DNA of 64,000 bases, taken from NCBI RefSeq assembly GCF_019656315.1, contig NZ_BPLU01000026.1, positions 25,751 to 89,750 of the forward strand. The letters run 5' to 3'. Source of the DNA: Flavobacterium sp. UMI-01. Lineage in GTDB: Bacteria > Bacteroidota > Bacteroidia > Flavobacteriales > Flavobacteriaceae. Of this stretch, positions 1 through 9,168 are shown in pieces. Within the stretch, counting starts at the first letter, position 1. Each line of letters begins with the position of its first letter. A program made the translations under genes and the position numbers. A model generated the notes under the pieces. The model did no database searches and was not told where the DNA came from. It saw only the letters and a list, made by a program, of their open reading frames with translations.

Positions 1-536
1 TAAGCAATATGTTTGTCATGTGATTTTGGATCCATGTATCGAATGCGCATTCCCATCGCTCGAAACAAATCCAATGCCTTTTCTTGTAATTTGAAAGTCG
101 TTTTTTCGACCTCACAAATAATATTTGTTTTCCCTTGAAACAAACCTTTGATTGCCGCTGAAGGCCCCGAAAACTCAGTACCTGCAATAGGATGTGCAGC
201 AATAAAATTACGTCTCTTAGGGTGACTCGTAACTGCTTCACAAATCGGATTTTTTGTTGACCCCACATCAAAAACAATGGTGTTTTCGCTTATTAAATCC
301 AATACCTGAGGCAATAAAGTCAAACATACATCCACTGGAACCGATACAATCACAAAATCAGCATTTACAATTTGCTCTAATTGCGCTGCCTGATCCACTA
401 CACCAAGAGCAATTGCCTCAGCTACGTGAGCCTCATTTGTATCAATCCCAAAAATAGTTGCCGTAGGATACAACGTTTTCATGTCTAAAACCATTGACCC
501 TCCTATCAACCCTATTCCTATCACATATACATTCAT
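1..536 (-). CDS. tyrA: Prephenate dehydrogenase, 5' part (runs off window)
   Basis: Oxidative decarboxylation of prephenate to 4-hydroxyphenylpyruvate in tyrosine synthesis. The protein begins MNVYVIGIGLIGGSMVLDMK, an N-terminal Rossmann fold with GxGxxGGS. Further on are DVGSTKNPI, HPKRRNFIAAHPIAGTEFSG and the HDKHIAY region typical of TyrA dehydrogenases. The ATG is at 536 and the frame stays open to the left edge, so only about 178 residues are present. It is the third gene of the pheA-aminotransferase-tyrA run, 122 nt after the aminotransferase, and so probably under the pheA attenuator. The assignment rests on motifs and context. Confidence 0.87.
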   Translation of the reverse strand, partial: MNVYVIGIGLIGGSMVLDMKTLYPTATIFGIDTNEAHVAEAIALGVVDQAAQLEQIVNADFVIVSVPVDVCLTLLPQVLDLISENTIVFDVGSTKNPICEAVTSHPKRRNFIAAHPIAGTEFSGPSAAIKGLFQGKTNIICEVEKTTFKLQEKALDLFRAMGMRIRYMDPKSHDKHIA

Positions 537-658
537 GAAATTTTAATATTATAAATTTCAATTATTAACTTGAAATTTTATTTAGCACTTTAGTTCAGCT
601 TGTCCAGTAATTTTCTCATCCGAACGTTGCTTTTTGGCACATTATTTTTATTTAAAAT

Positions 659-1804
659 CTAAAATCTATCGATAGCCTCTTGAATTTTTTCTTCTTTTAC
701 ACACAAGGCAAATCGGATATACCCCTCTCCATTACTTCCAAAAATAGTTCCCGGTGTTATGAAAATCGATTTTTCATACAATATTTGATCTATAAACGCT
801 TCTGCTGAAACAATCCCTTCTGGTAATTTTGCCCAAACGAACATTCCAACTCCTTGTGCATATACGTTACAATTTAACTTTTCTGCCAATTGTTCAATTA
901 ATATCCTACGCCTTTTATAAATAACATTCATCGAATCAAACCAAGACTTGTCGCTTTTTAAAGCTTCAATAGCTCCTTTTTGGATTCCAAAGAACATTCC
1001 ACTATCCATATTGCTCTTTACTTTCAAAACAGCATCAATACAGTCAGCATTTCCTAACACCATTCCTACTCGCCATCCTGCCATGTTGAAGGTCTTACTC
1101 AAAGAATTCAATTCTAAAGCCACCTCTTTTGCACCTTCAATTTGCAACAAACTCATTGGATTATCATTCAAAACAAAACTATACGGATTATCATTCACCA
1201 ATAAGATATTGTATTTTTTAGCAAATCCAATCAATCTTTCAAACAAAGCAAGGCTTCCTCTGGCTCCTGTAGGCATGTGTGGATAGCCTATCCACATGAT
1301 TTTTACTTTTGATAAATCTAATTTTTCTAAAGCTTCAAAATCTGGCTCCCAATTATTTGATTCTTTTAAATCGTAATATACAGGAACAGCTCCTACTAAA
1401 TTTGTCACCGAAGTATAGGTAGGATATCCTGGATTAGGAATCAACACCTCATCTCCTTCATTTAAAAAAGCCATCGAAATGTGCATGATACCTTCTTTGG
1501 AACCCATTAAAGGCAATATCTCAGTAGCAGGATTCAATTCAACTCCAAAATTGTTTTTATAAAATGCAGCCATACCTTCACGTAGCTCAGGTAATCCCTG
1601 ATAACTCTGATAGCCATGCGCATTTTCATCTTGAATTGCCAACTGAACAGCATCAATCACAGCTTGTGACGGACTCAAATCGGGACTACCAATACCCATA
1701 TTGATAACGGGTTTCCCTTCGGACACCAACTGCCTTACCTCTCTTAATTTTGACGAGAAATAATATTCTTCAACTGTATTTAGACGTTTTGCTAGTGTAA
1801 TCAT
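659..1804 (-). CDS. PLP-dependent aminotransferase, class I/II, aromatic operon
   Basis: 381-residue fold-type I aminotransferase. Visible features are the GSPDLSPSQ and YQGLPELREG N-terminal motifs, NPGYPTYT, the cofactor-binding NDNPYSFVL, and SLSKTFNMAGWRVG with the PLP lysine. The C-terminal part contains PEGIVSAEAFIDQ and RFALCVKEEKI. Its place between pheA and tyrA suggests it aminates phenylpyruvate and 4-hydroxyphenylpyruvate, or prephenate. The family also includes aspartate and LL-diaminopimelate aminotransferases, so the substrate is inferred from context. It starts 25 nt after the pheA stop, which supports one transcript. Confidence 0.88.
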   Translation of the reverse strand: MITLAKRLNTVEEYYFSSKLREVRQLVSEGKPVINMGIGSPDLSPSQAVIDAVQLAIQDENAHGYQSYQGLPELREGMAAFYKNNFGVELNPATEILPLMGSKEGIMHISMAFLNEGDEVLIPNPGYPTYTSVTNLVGAVPVYYDLKESNNWEPDFEALEKLDLSKVKIMWIGYPHMPTGARGSLALFERLIGFAKKYNILLVNDNPYSFVLNDNPMSLLQIEGAKEVALELNSLSKTFNMAGWRVGMVLGNADCIDAVLKVKSNMDSGMFFGIQKGAIEALKSDKSWFDSMNVIYKRRRILIEQLAEKLNCNVYAQGVGMFVWAKLPEGIVSAEAFIDQILYEKSIFITPGTIFGSNGEGYIRFALCVKEEKIQEAIDRF

Positions 1805-1829
1805 TACTGTTTATAATTTCTTTATGGCC

Positions 1830-2681
1830 TTAAACCGCTTTATTTTCAACCGATAACGGTTTTGTATTTTTATATTCTCCTAAAACTTTAAAATATTCCG
1901 CCATGATGGCAATTAAAGATTTGGCTTTGGCAAAATCTGCATAATTTTCAAAAGTCACATCTACAAAAAAGGAATATTTCCAAGGGGTTTCAATTTTGGG
2001 CAACGACTGAATTTTGGTCAAATTCATTTTACAATCACTCATCACATTTAATACCGCTGCCAAACTTCCTCTTTTATGATCCAATTCAAACTTGATAGAC
2101 GCTCTGTTGATTTCGTTTTGTGGTACAAAAGAATTTTCTTTGTTGATAATCACAAAACGAGTCATGTTGTTTTTAATCGTTTGAATTTCAGGAGCCAATA
2201 TTTCCAATCCGTACATTTCTGCTGCTACTGTACTCCCTATCGCTGCTATTCCTGTTAATTGTTTTTCTTGGATTCGGCGTGCCGTTTCAGCTGTATCTTT
2301 ATCTTCTACAATTTTTATGTGCGGGTAGGTTTTCAAAAAATCCATACATTGCAATAAAGCCATTGGATGAGAATAAACTTCTTGAATCGCCTCGATAGTT
2401 TGCCCTGGTAAAGCCATCAAATTTTGATGAATATTCAAATAATGCTCTCCTATGATGTGCAAATTATTTTTATCAATCAAAGCATAATTAGGAATAATAG
2501 GCCCCGCAATAGAATTCTCAATAGCCATTACCGCTTGAGTTGATTTTCCAGACAACAAACTATCCACCAACTCTTCAAAAGACAAACATTCGTCTATAGC
2601 TACTTCATCAGTATAGTATTCTCTAACTACCTGATGATGAAACGAACCCTTAATCCCTTGTATTGCAATTTTTGCCTCCAT
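1830..2681 (-). CDS. pheA: Prephenate dehydratase with C-terminal ACT domain
   Basis: Converts prephenate to phenylpyruvate, the committed step to phenylalanine. The 283-residue protein begins MEAKIAIQGIKGSFHHQ (the family's GxxGSFS/H start). It carries the dehydratase NSIAGPIIPNY segment and the TRF motif (NNMTRFVIINKE, about residues 171-182). A C-terminal ACT domain follows, with SLAAVLNVMSDCKMNLTKIQSLP and the ESRP-like region replaced by SLPKIETPWKYSFFVD. There is no chorismate mutase domain; in this phylum that is usually fused to DAHP synthase. ATG at 2681. It is the first structural gene behind the Phe-rich leader and attenuator. Confidence 0.93.
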   Translation of the reverse strand: MEAKIAIQGIKGSFHHQVVREYYTDEVAIDECLSFEELVDSLLSGKSTQAVMAIENSIAGPIIPNYALIDKNNLHIIGEHYLNIHQNLMALPGQTIEAIQEVYSHPMALLQCMDFLKTYPHIKIVEDKDTAETARRIQEKQLTGIAAIGSTVAAEMYGLEILAPEIQTIKNNMTRFVIINKENSFVPQNEINRASIKFELDHKRGSLAAVLNVMSDCKMNLTKIQSLPKIETPWKYSFFVDVTFENYADFAKAKSLIAIMAEYFKVLGEYKNTKPLSVENKAV

Positions 2682-2687
2682 AAACTC

Positions 2688-2716
2688 AAAAAAAAATCCT
2701 GATTTTCATCAGGATT
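2688..2716 (-). terminator. Attenuator terminator in the pheA leader
   Basis: On the minus strand the stem AATCCTGA/TCAGGATT (2716-2709 with 2702-2695, about 8-9 bp, short loop) is followed by an uninterrupted run of about nine T (2696-2688), only 7 nt before the pheA ATG. This is an intrinsic terminator in front of the gene rather than behind one. Its 5' arm can pair instead with the end of the leader ORF. Confidence 0.88.
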
Positions 2717-2771
2717 GTATATTAGTTTTATTTGTTTTAATTCTTTTCAAATAACCATAGCACAACCCTAC
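2709..2771 (-). promoter_or_regulatory. Antiterminator pairing of the phe attenuator
   Basis: Minus-strand GUAGGGUUGUG (2771-2761), overlapping the leader stop codon, can pair over about 10 bp including wobbles with UACAAUCCUGA (2719-2709). The latter is the 5' arm of the terminator, so the two helices exclude each other. A ribosome that reaches the leader stop would hide the first strand and permit termination. A ribosome stalled on the Phe codons would leave it free and allow read-through. Confidence 0.78.
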
Positions 2772-2824
2772 TTCCCGCTAAAGAAGAAAAAAGTGTTGCT
2801 AAAATAAAATCGGTTATTAGACAT
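2768..2824 (-). CDS. pheL: Phenylalanine leader peptide
   Basis: 18-codon ORF reading MSNNRFYFSNTFFFFSGK then TAG. Six Phe and one Tyr codons occur, with four consecutive Phe codons (TTT TTC TTC TTT). It lies about 25 nt after a consensus flavobacterial promoter and 86 nt before pheA, immediately upstream of an antiterminator and terminator. Too short for ordinary gene finders. The composition and position match Phe leader peptides that control pheA/pheST in enteric bacteria; the symbol is by analogy. Confidence 0.85.
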   Translation of the reverse strand: MSNNRFYFSNTFFFFSGK

Positions 2825-2854
2825 CTTAAATGCTTTGTTTTTAATTTTGAGATG

Positions 2855-2886
2855 CAAATGTAAAACTTATTTTAAAACCATACAAA
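2855..2886 (-). promoter_or_regulatory. Promoter of the phe operon
   Basis: Minus-strand TACATTTG at 2862-2855 matches the Bacteroidota -7 element TAnnTTTG, with TTTG (2886-2883) 20 nt upstream as the -33 element. It places the transcript start near 2850, just before the leader ORF. Confidence 0.75.
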
Positions 2887-3036
2887 AAAAATTAAAACTA
2901 TTTGTATAAAAAAACACAAACCTATTTACCACCTATTTGAAAGTCAAACAAACCGTCGGTAGAAGTGCAAACTCGTTAATTTTAATATCTTATCAAAAAG
3001 GACGTTATCAATTCATAAACCCATCGATTTTCTATT

Positions 3037-3044
3037 TACTTTTG
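3037..3044 (+). promoter_or_regulatory. Promoter -7 element of gldA
   Basis: TACTTTTG matches TAnnTTTG and lies 21 nt before the gldA ATG. No clear TTG -33 element is seen. Confidence 0.6.
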
Positions 3045-3064
3045 CACTAACCAAACTAGCAATT

Positions 3065-3961
3065 ATGTCAATCGAAGTCAAAAATATATCTAAAAGTTAC
3101 GCCACTCAAAAAGCATTAGATTCTATTTCTTTTTCAGTAAATAAAGGAGAAATTGTGGGTTTCCTAGGCCCAAATGGCGCAGGAAAATCAACTTTAATGA
3201 AAATTTTGACCACATACATCACTGCTGACGAAGGCTCTGCACTAGTTAACGGACAGGATGTTGTTGCCAATGCTAAAGCAGTCCAATTATCCATTGGTTA
3301 TTTACCAGAACACAATCCGCTCTATTTAGATTTATACGTTCGAGAATACCTAGAATTTAACGCTGATGTTTACAAGGTTCCTAAATCCCGAATCGAAGAA
3401 GTTATTCAGTTAACTGGTTTAAGTCCTGAAAGCCATAAAAAAATAGGCCAACTCTCTAAAGGATATCGTCAACGTGTAGGCTTAGCTAACGCCTTGTTGC
3501 ACAATCCCGATGTTTTGATATTAGATGAACCTACCACAGGTCTTGACCCTAACCAATTGATGGAGATACGCAATGTGATAAAAAATGTAGGGAAAGACAA
3601 AACCGTTTTCCTTTCGACACATATCATGCAAGAGGTTGAAGCGATTTGTGACCGTGTCATTATTATTGACAAAGGAAAAATCGTAGCCGACAAAAAATTA
3701 GACCACCTTATATCCGAAGACAAGCAACAAATCATCGAAGTCGAATTTGATTATAAAACTGAAGAACAAGTCATTGCTAAAATAGAAAACCTAGTTTCCT
3801 ATAAAAACACCCACGACATGACTTGGGAACTGACTTTTCAATCTGACAAAGACATGCGTCCAGCAGTTTTTGACTTTGCTAACGAAAATGGTTTGAAAAC
3901 CTTGCAATTGAACCAGAAAAATAAAAATCTGGAAGCTATTTTTAGGGAAATTACTAGATAA
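3065..3961 (+). CDS. gldA: Gliding-motility ABC transporter ATPase GldA
   Basis: 298-residue ABC ATPase: Walker A GPNGAGKST (about residues 35-43), Q-loop region SIGYLPEHNPLYLDLYVREYL, signature LSKGYRQRVGLANALLHNP, Walker B VLILDEPTTGLDP, and H-loop FLSTHIMQEVEAICDR. A C-terminal domain of about 80 residues follows. The sequence closely resembles GldA of gliding flavobacteria, which works with the membrane proteins GldF/GldG in gliding and type IX secretion. gldF and gldG are not next to it, as is usual for Flavobacterium. Monocistronic between divergent pheA and a convergent secreted-protein gene. Confidence 0.85.
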   Translation: MSIEVKNISKSYATQKALDSISFSVNKGEIVGFLGPNGAGKSTLMKILTTYITADEGSALVNGQDVVANAKAVQLSIGYLPEHNPLYLDLYVREYLEFNADVYKVPKSRIEEVIQLTGLSPESHKKIGQLSKGYRQRVGLANALLHNPDVLILDEPTTGLDPNQLMEIRNVIKNVGKDKTVFLSTHIMQEVEAICDRVIIIDKGKIVADKKLDHLISEDKQQIIEVEFDYKTEEQVIAKIENLVSYKNTHDMTWELTFQSDKDMRPAVFDFANENGLKTLQLNQKNKNLEAIFREITR

Positions 3962-4279
3962 GTGATTAATTATTGACTTGTTTTCAAGCTTGACGCCAAC
4001 AAAAAATAAAAGGCAATAATGATACTATTTGAAATCATGTTAGAAAGAATTGACTACGCATGAGTTGAGATTGTTTTTGAAAAATTGTTTACAGAATTTA
4101 CAATTTTATAAAATTGACATCATAGGATTTAAAGAAACAAATTACTAATCCGAAAAAACAAATTGAATTCGAAAACGAAATTTCCTTCAAAATAAACGTA
4201 AAACCAATTTAAACTTTTGAATTAAAATAGCATTTACCGTTAAAAGCATTGTTCTATTATGAAAAGATCTTTTCTATGA
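3962..4279. other. Intergenic spacer without a recognisable gene
   Basis: About 320 nt of AT-rich DNA between the convergent gldA and secreted-protein genes. The only structure seen is a short palindrome, AAAAGATCTTTT near 4262-4273, just after the minus-strand gene. No ORF of credible quality or RNA motif was found. Confidence 0.5.
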
Positions 4280-7200
4280 CTATCTCTCAATAGCAAAATG
4301 ACCTTTATATATTTTACCGTTTTCTCTTGTCAGTACAAACCAATAATCATCAGCAGGCAACTGGTAACCATTGCAAGTACCGTCCCAGCTTTGAGCATTT
4401 CGTAGTTCTTTTAACAATTTACCATACCGATCAAATATTCTAAGTATTAGCCCCGGTTCATTCTCTGCTAGAGGAATTGACCACTGATCATTATATCCAT
4501 CTCCATTTGGTGTGAAAAATTTAGGATAGTTCAACAGCAAAATTTCCTGAGTTATAATTCCACAACCATTCTTATCTTGTATATAAACCGTGTATGTACC
4601 ACTTGATAATCCTTTTAGTTCGTTACTGTCCTGATAGGTGAGTCCGTCAATCGAATATTCATAATCCCCAGTACTTGAAGCGGTCAAATTTATTGTAACT
4701 GAATTGCTACTGTCAGTCAAATCATTAGTTTCTACTGAACTAATCATGGCACCATTAGACAATGTAACCTTTATTTTTTTGGTAGTTGAACACACTATTA
4801 CACCATTATTCTTTGTTACAGTTACTGAATAATCACCCACACTTCTAATTGTTATAGCTTGAGTTGTTTCTGATGTTGACCACAAATAACTATCAAAACC
4901 AGTACCAGCATCAACCTCAATACTAGAATTTTCACAAAGTCGTAAAGTATCATCTATTGTGATTTCAGGTGTCGAAAACAATGTTAAAGCAACTTTTACC
5001 ACTTGATGGCATTTATCATTCGAATCAATTCTGGCATAAAGAGTTGTAAGACCCCTAGCTAAATTATATGCATTTGCTAAAACAATTTCACTTGAAGCAA
5101 CTTGACTATCTGCACCCGAAAAGGAATTATAAAACCGAATGGTTGTTGTAGCATCTGAAGTAATTGCCGTTTTATAAATTGATAAATCTATCTTTTCAAC
5201 ACCGTCATTATTATGATCACAATAAAAATCCGAAACATCTTGAACAATTAAATTAGGTCTACTTATACCCACCGAAACTGCAAACCTAATACTGCTTTCA
5301 CAACCATTAACCGTTTGTGAAGCATAATAAGTAGTACCATCAACCAATGCTGTAGTACTGGTCAAACTAGCTCCATTTGTAGCATTAGAATACCATTTTA
5401 TATTCGAACCCGAAGCAGTTAAAGTAGCAATAGTTGGTTTTTGTGTCGTACAAAAATTTTGAATTGCAACACCATTAGGCGTTGGAGTATCTTGAATGAA
5501 GATTACAACAGGAATTCTAAAGCTCTCGCAAACAGTTATCGTTTGAGTTGCATAATAGGTTTGACTCGTTAGTAAAGTAGTATTGGATAATTCAGTATTT
5601 GAAGTTAAACTCTCATACCATTTTATGTTCTTCCCTGCAATTGGAACATCTGCAAGCGTTTTTTTTTCTTGTTTACAATAGCTCATCGGAGAAACCACCG
5701 TGGGTAAAGGCTCATTATTAACATAGTTATATATATACACATCATTACCTGCAATGGAAACACATCCTAGATTATTTTTAATCAAAACATTATAGACTCC
5801 TGGAGGCAAATTACCAATTGTGTTTGAACTTCCCCAAGTATTTCCTCCATCAAAACTATAGGCTGCTGCCGTATCAGTGATTGTAATAGAACCAGTTCCT
5901 AAAACGCAATCTGGTTCTTTGACTATAACTGTTGGAGTTGGTGGATAACCAGGTGGTGCAATTATAGTGACAGTAGCAGCTTGCGTAATACAATTAGTAC
6001 TGTTTCGGCTTTTTACATAATAAGTCCCTCTATTTAAACCCGATTTTATAGCACTACTTTGCCATGTTTGGCCATTATCAAAACTATATTCAAAATCTAA
6101 ACTCGTAACTGTAATAGTTCCGAACGGATCACTACAGATTACAGGCTGCTCCACCATTACAGTTGGTGTCGTACTTGAAGTGGAAAACGAATTAATTTTT
6201 GCTGTATTAACAGTACCTACACATGTACCGTTCTTGGTGGTTACAGAATAATCTCCTGCAGACAACCCTGAAAAAATGGGTGACGTTTGAAAATTAACCC
6301 CATCTATACTATAGCTCCCATTAAGAGGTGATGTAATAGTAATCGTTCCAGTAGGGATTGTACAAGTAGGTTGCTCTATTTGAAATGTTGCAACCGTAGG
6401 ATTGGCTTTTACAGCAATAGTAATTTCATTTGAATATACCCGACAATTGACAGATTTAATGTTACTACTCTCCGCAGCCGCTAATCGATATTTGTATAGA
6501 CCTGATTCATCTGTAGTAAATGAATAACTAGAGGAAGTCGCACCTCCAATATCCTCCCAATTCAATCCATTGTCAACACTAGACTGCCATTGATACCCTA
6601 TTGTCGAATAAGAAGAGGAAGTCACAGCTCCTAAAACAGTAATTTCCTTAGCCTCGCCTTCACAAACTTCTAAACTTGTGCCCGATTCATCTTTAATTGA
6701 AGATAGTACCGTAGCACCACACGCCCTAAATTTAATATCATCTAAGGCTAAATCATTACCTGGAATTGCCCCAATAGCATTATTTAAAATTGTAATTACG
6801 ACTGAAGATTCTGTACCTGTTGAGAAATAAAAACCAAATTTTTTCCATGTTGCACTAGAAGTTACCGGTATTTGCCCCGTATTATAGGTTCCCAATTCAA
6901 CTCCTGAAATGGTACTCACCCTAAAAATAACATTTGGATTTACGGAAGTAAAAGTCATCAAATTCATTAACCAAGCAGAAAATTCATAAGTAGTACCTGG
7001 ACAAAGATCATTTACTATATTAGTGTAAAAAATCCCTTCTGTAGGCAATAAAGATGCATTAACAATCATCATATAGCCATTTGCGTTGCCTGTGTGATCA
7101 GTGGTAGCATGCCAAGCATTATCCCTCAAACCGGTAGTTTCATTAGAAATAGTATAAAATCCCTCGTCCAATTTACCCGAAGAAGAATAGTTATACAGTG

Positions 7201-7351
7201 TAACTGAAGAACCTAATGCAGAGCCACGACCTATCCCAGACCCAAAATCGATACTTAAAACGGGATCACCAAGTGATCCTGTGCAAAATTGCGAATGGAT
7301 TTGATTTGAAAAAAAAATGCAACCCAATAAGAAAGCAAGATAATTTTTCAA
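4280..7351 (-). CDS. Secreted adhesin-like protein with type B T9SS sorting domain
   Basis: 1023 residues. Signal peptide MKNYLAFLLGCIFFSNQIHSQ, then a lectin-like/jelly-roll type region (about residues 25-215) and many short Ig/PKD-like repeats with paired Cys. The C-terminal block YPKFFTPNGDGYNDQWSIPL...IFDRYGKLLKEL...WDGTCNGYQLPADDYWF is the CHU_C or gliding-motility-associated C-terminal domain, i.e. a type B signal for type IX secretion. It is predicted to be cell-surface or secreted, with an adhesin or matrix role inferred. The start codon appears to be TTG at 7351: no in-frame ATG precedes the signal peptide. Confidence 0.85.
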   Translation of the reverse strand: MKNYLAFLLGCIFFSNQIHSQFCTGSLGDPVLSIDFGSGIGRGSALGSSVTLYNYSSSGKLDEGFYTISNETTGLRDNAWHATTDHTGNANGYMMIVNASLLPTEGIFYTNIVNDLCPGTTYEFSAWLMNLMTFTSVNPNVIFRVSTISGVELGTYNTGQIPVTSSATWKKFGFYFSTGTESSVVITILNNAIGAIPGNDLALDDIKFRACGATVLSSIKDESGTSLEVCEGEAKEITVLGAVTSSSYSTIGYQWQSSVDNGLNWEDIGGATSSSYSFTTDESGLYKYRLAAAESSNIKSVNCRVYSNEITIAVKANPTVATFQIEQPTCTIPTGTITITSPLNGSYSIDGVNFQTSPIFSGLSAGDYSVTTKNGTCVGTVNTAKINSFSTSSTTPTVMVEQPVICSDPFGTITVTSLDFEYSFDNGQTWQSSAIKSGLNRGTYYVKSRNSTNCITQAATVTIIAPPGYPPTPTVIVKEPDCVLGTGSITITDTAAAYSFDGGNTWGSSNTIGNLPPGVYNVLIKNNLGCVSIAGNDVYIYNYVNNEPLPTVVSPMSYCKQEKKTLADVPIAGKNIKWYESLTSNTELSNTTLLTSQTYYATQTITVCESFRIPVVIFIQDTPTPNGVAIQNFCTTQKPTIATLTASGSNIKWYSNATNGASLTSTTALVDGTTYYASQTVNGCESSIRFAVSVGISRPNLIVQDVSDFYCDHNNDGVEKIDLSIYKTAITSDATTTIRFYNSFSGADSQVASSEIVLANAYNLARGLTTLYARIDSNDKCHQVVKVALTLFSTPEITIDDTLRLCENSSIEVDAGTGFDSYLWSTSETTQAITIRSVGDYSVTVTKNNGVIVCSTTKKIKVTLSNGAMISSVETNDLTDSSNSVTINLTASSTGDYEYSIDGLTYQDSNELKGLSSGTYTVYIQDKNGCGIITQEILLLNYPKFFTPNGDGYNDQWSIPLAENEPGLILRIFDRYGKLLKELRNAQSWDGTCNGYQLPADDYWFVLTRENGKIYKGHFAIER

Positions 7352-7762
7352 AATAATTAATTTAATTTTTTGAGTTAAAATTTAATCAATTAGACAATTG
7401 TTGTGTCAAAATTCAAGCCAAATTCATCTAAAAATGATGGTTAAAAAAAGTAAAGATATAGGCGTTTAGGTCGCAAATAATTATCGTAATCTAATGGCAG
7501 ATAGAAATATTTTTAGAGTAAATTTAATAAAAATTTCATATGTAAGTCCATAAACTAATGGATGTTGAATGTACTAGTTTGAAGTCACAAAAAATCCCTA
7601 GGAAATTCAATGCATTAATAAGAAATTCGGTATCAATCCATTAACATAATTTAATTGCTAATTACAAGAAATAAAAATCACTGACAATTTCAATTAACAC
7701 AATAAAAAATCAAAAATAAAGAATACATTTACAAACCATTTAACTCAAAAAACTAAATTAAA
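7352..7762. other. Divergent promoter spacer with matching leaders
   Basis: 411 nt between two divergently transcribed secreted-protein genes; no gene seen. The 20-30 nt just before each start are similar: TTTAACTCAAAAAACTAAAT on the plus side, and TTTTAACTCAAAAAATTAAA on the minus side. A weak -7-like TACATTTA lies at about 7723-7730. The rest has no clear motif. Confidence 0.5.
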
Positions 7763-8158
7763 ATGAAAAACTTATTATTTTTAACTGTTTTGTTTTTTTC
7801 AATACAATTAAGCTTCGGACAAGAAAAAACAATACACCCCAATCAGAATTCTATTTATACTGGGGCTGTGATAACCATAAAACCGGAATTCCCTGGGGGT
7901 CAAAAAGAATTCGACAAATACATAAAAAAAAACTACAACATACCACCTGACGCAAACAATGTTCGAGGAAAAGTGTATGTAACTTTTGTCGTTGAAATAG
8001 ACGGAACTCTTACTGATATAAAAGTTTTACGAGATTTAGGATTTGAAACTGGAAAAGAGGCGATTCGAGTTTTAAAACAAGGCCCAAAATGGATTCCGGG
8101 ACAACAAAAAGGGCTAATAGTAAGAAGTATTATAAGTTTACCAATTTCAGTTAATTAA
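7763..8158 (+). CDS. Secreted protein with TonB C-terminal domain
   Basis: 131 residues: signal peptide MKNLLFLTVLFFSIQLSFGQ, then FPGGQKEFDKYIKKNY and a TonB_C fold (VYVTFVVEIDGTLTDIKVLRDLGFETGKEAIRVL, then GPKWIPGQQKG). It lacks the N-terminal membrane anchor and Pro-rich linker of true TonB, so it probably is not an energy transducer. Such stand-alone secreted TonB_C proteins are common in Bacteroidota and their function is unknown. Followed by a strong bidirectional terminator. Confidence 0.75.
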   Translation: MKNLLFLTVLFFSIQLSFGQEKTIHPNQNSIYTGAVITIKPEFPGGQKEFDKYIKKNYNIPPDANNVRGKVYVTFVVEIDGTLTDIKVLRDLGFETGKEAIRVLKQGPKWIPGQQKGLIVRSIISLPISVN

Positions 8159-8191
8159 AAAAATCCCGTTTAAATTTAAACGGGATTTTTT
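8157..8191. terminator. Bidirectional terminator between TonB-C gene and metF
   Basis: Perfect 32-nt palindrome AATCCCGTTTAAA/TTTAAACGGGATT with an A run before and a T run after it (8159-8190). It lies between the two convergent stop codons and can end transcription from both sides. Confidence 0.88.
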
Positions 8192-8211
8192 GTAGCTATA
8201 ATAGAAAAAAA

Positions 8212-9165
8212 CTAAAAAACTTCCTTAGCGATATTATAAATATTATCCGATTTTCCCATGGAATAATAATGTACACAAGGCACACCAAACTCAATCAATT
8301 CCTTGGATTGCTGAATAGCAAACTCAACTCCTATTTGACGAACAGCCGCATTGTCTTTGGCGTTTTCAATGGCACTAATTAAACTTTCAGGCATGTCTAA
8401 CCAAAAAACCTGTGGCAACAACTGCAAATGGCGTTTCACAGCTACGGGTTTGATACCTGGAATAATCGGCACAGTTATCCCCATATTTCGAGCCGCTTCA
8501 ACAAATCTAAAATAACGTTGGTTATCAAAAAACATTTGTGTTACAATGTAATCAGCACCTGCATCTACTTTTTCTTTTAAGCGTTTCAAATCGGCTTCCA
8601 AACTTGGTGCTTCGATATGTTTTTCAGGATAACCTGCCACCCCTACGCAAAAATCAGGTGCACTAGCCATAGGCAAGGTATCATGCAAAAACTTTCCGTT
8701 GTTCATGGCTTTGATTTGTTTTACCAAATCCACTGCATAAGCGTTTCCTCCTACAGTAGGCTCAAAATATTTTTCGCCTTTCATTGGATCACCACGCAAG
8801 GCTACCAGATTATCAATTCCAAGATAATGACAATCTACCAACAGGTATTCTGTTTCTTCTTTGGTGAATCCACCGCACAAAACGTGTGGAATAGCATCTA
8901 CTCCATATTTGTGTTGGATAGAAGCGCAAATCCCAACAGTTCCTGGACGCATACGGGTAATACGACGCTCAAAGAGTCCGTTTTTTTCAATATATACAAA
9001 TTCTTCTCTCGAAGTAGTTACATCAATAAACGGCGGTTTGAATTCCATCAACGGATCTATATTGGAATACAAATCATTGATGTTTGTTCCTTTCTGTGGT
9101 GGAACAATCTCGAATGAGAACAAAGGTTTCCCTTTGGCATTTTCTATATGTTGTGTTACCTTCAT
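8212..9165 (-). CDS. metF: Methylenetetrahydrofolate reductase
   Basis: FAD enzyme reducing 5,10-methylene-THF to 5-methyl-THF, the methyl donor for MetH. 317 residues with FEIVPPQKGTN at the start, PFIDVT, GICASIQHKYGVDAIPHVLCGG, NLVALRGDP, ADYIVTQMFFDN and PIIPGIKP, all in family order. ATG at 9165. Last gene of the hmt-x-KilA-N-metH-metF run and separated from metH by a 109-nt spacer made almost wholly of two GC-rich repeats. Confidence 0.95.
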   Translation of the reverse strand: MKVTQHIENAKGKPLFSFEIVPPQKGTNINDLYSNIDPLMEFKPPFIDVTTSREEFVYIEKNGLFERRITRMRPGTVGICASIQHKYGVDAIPHVLCGGFTKEETEYLLVDCHYLGIDNLVALRGDPMKGEKYFEPTVGGNAYAVDLVKQIKAMNNGKFLHDTLPMASAPDFCVGVAGYPEKHIEAPSLEADLKRLKEKVDAGADYIVTQMFFDNQRYFRFVEAARNMGITVPIIPGIKPVAVKRHLQLLPQVFWLDMPESLISAIENAKDNAAVRQIGVEFAIQQSKELIEFGVPCVHYYSMGKSDNIYNIAKEVF

Positions 9166-9168
9166 TTT

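Noticed and set aside
7763..8158. Calling the small gene a true TonB
   Set aside because: It has a cleavable signal peptide and no membrane anchor or Pro-rich linker.
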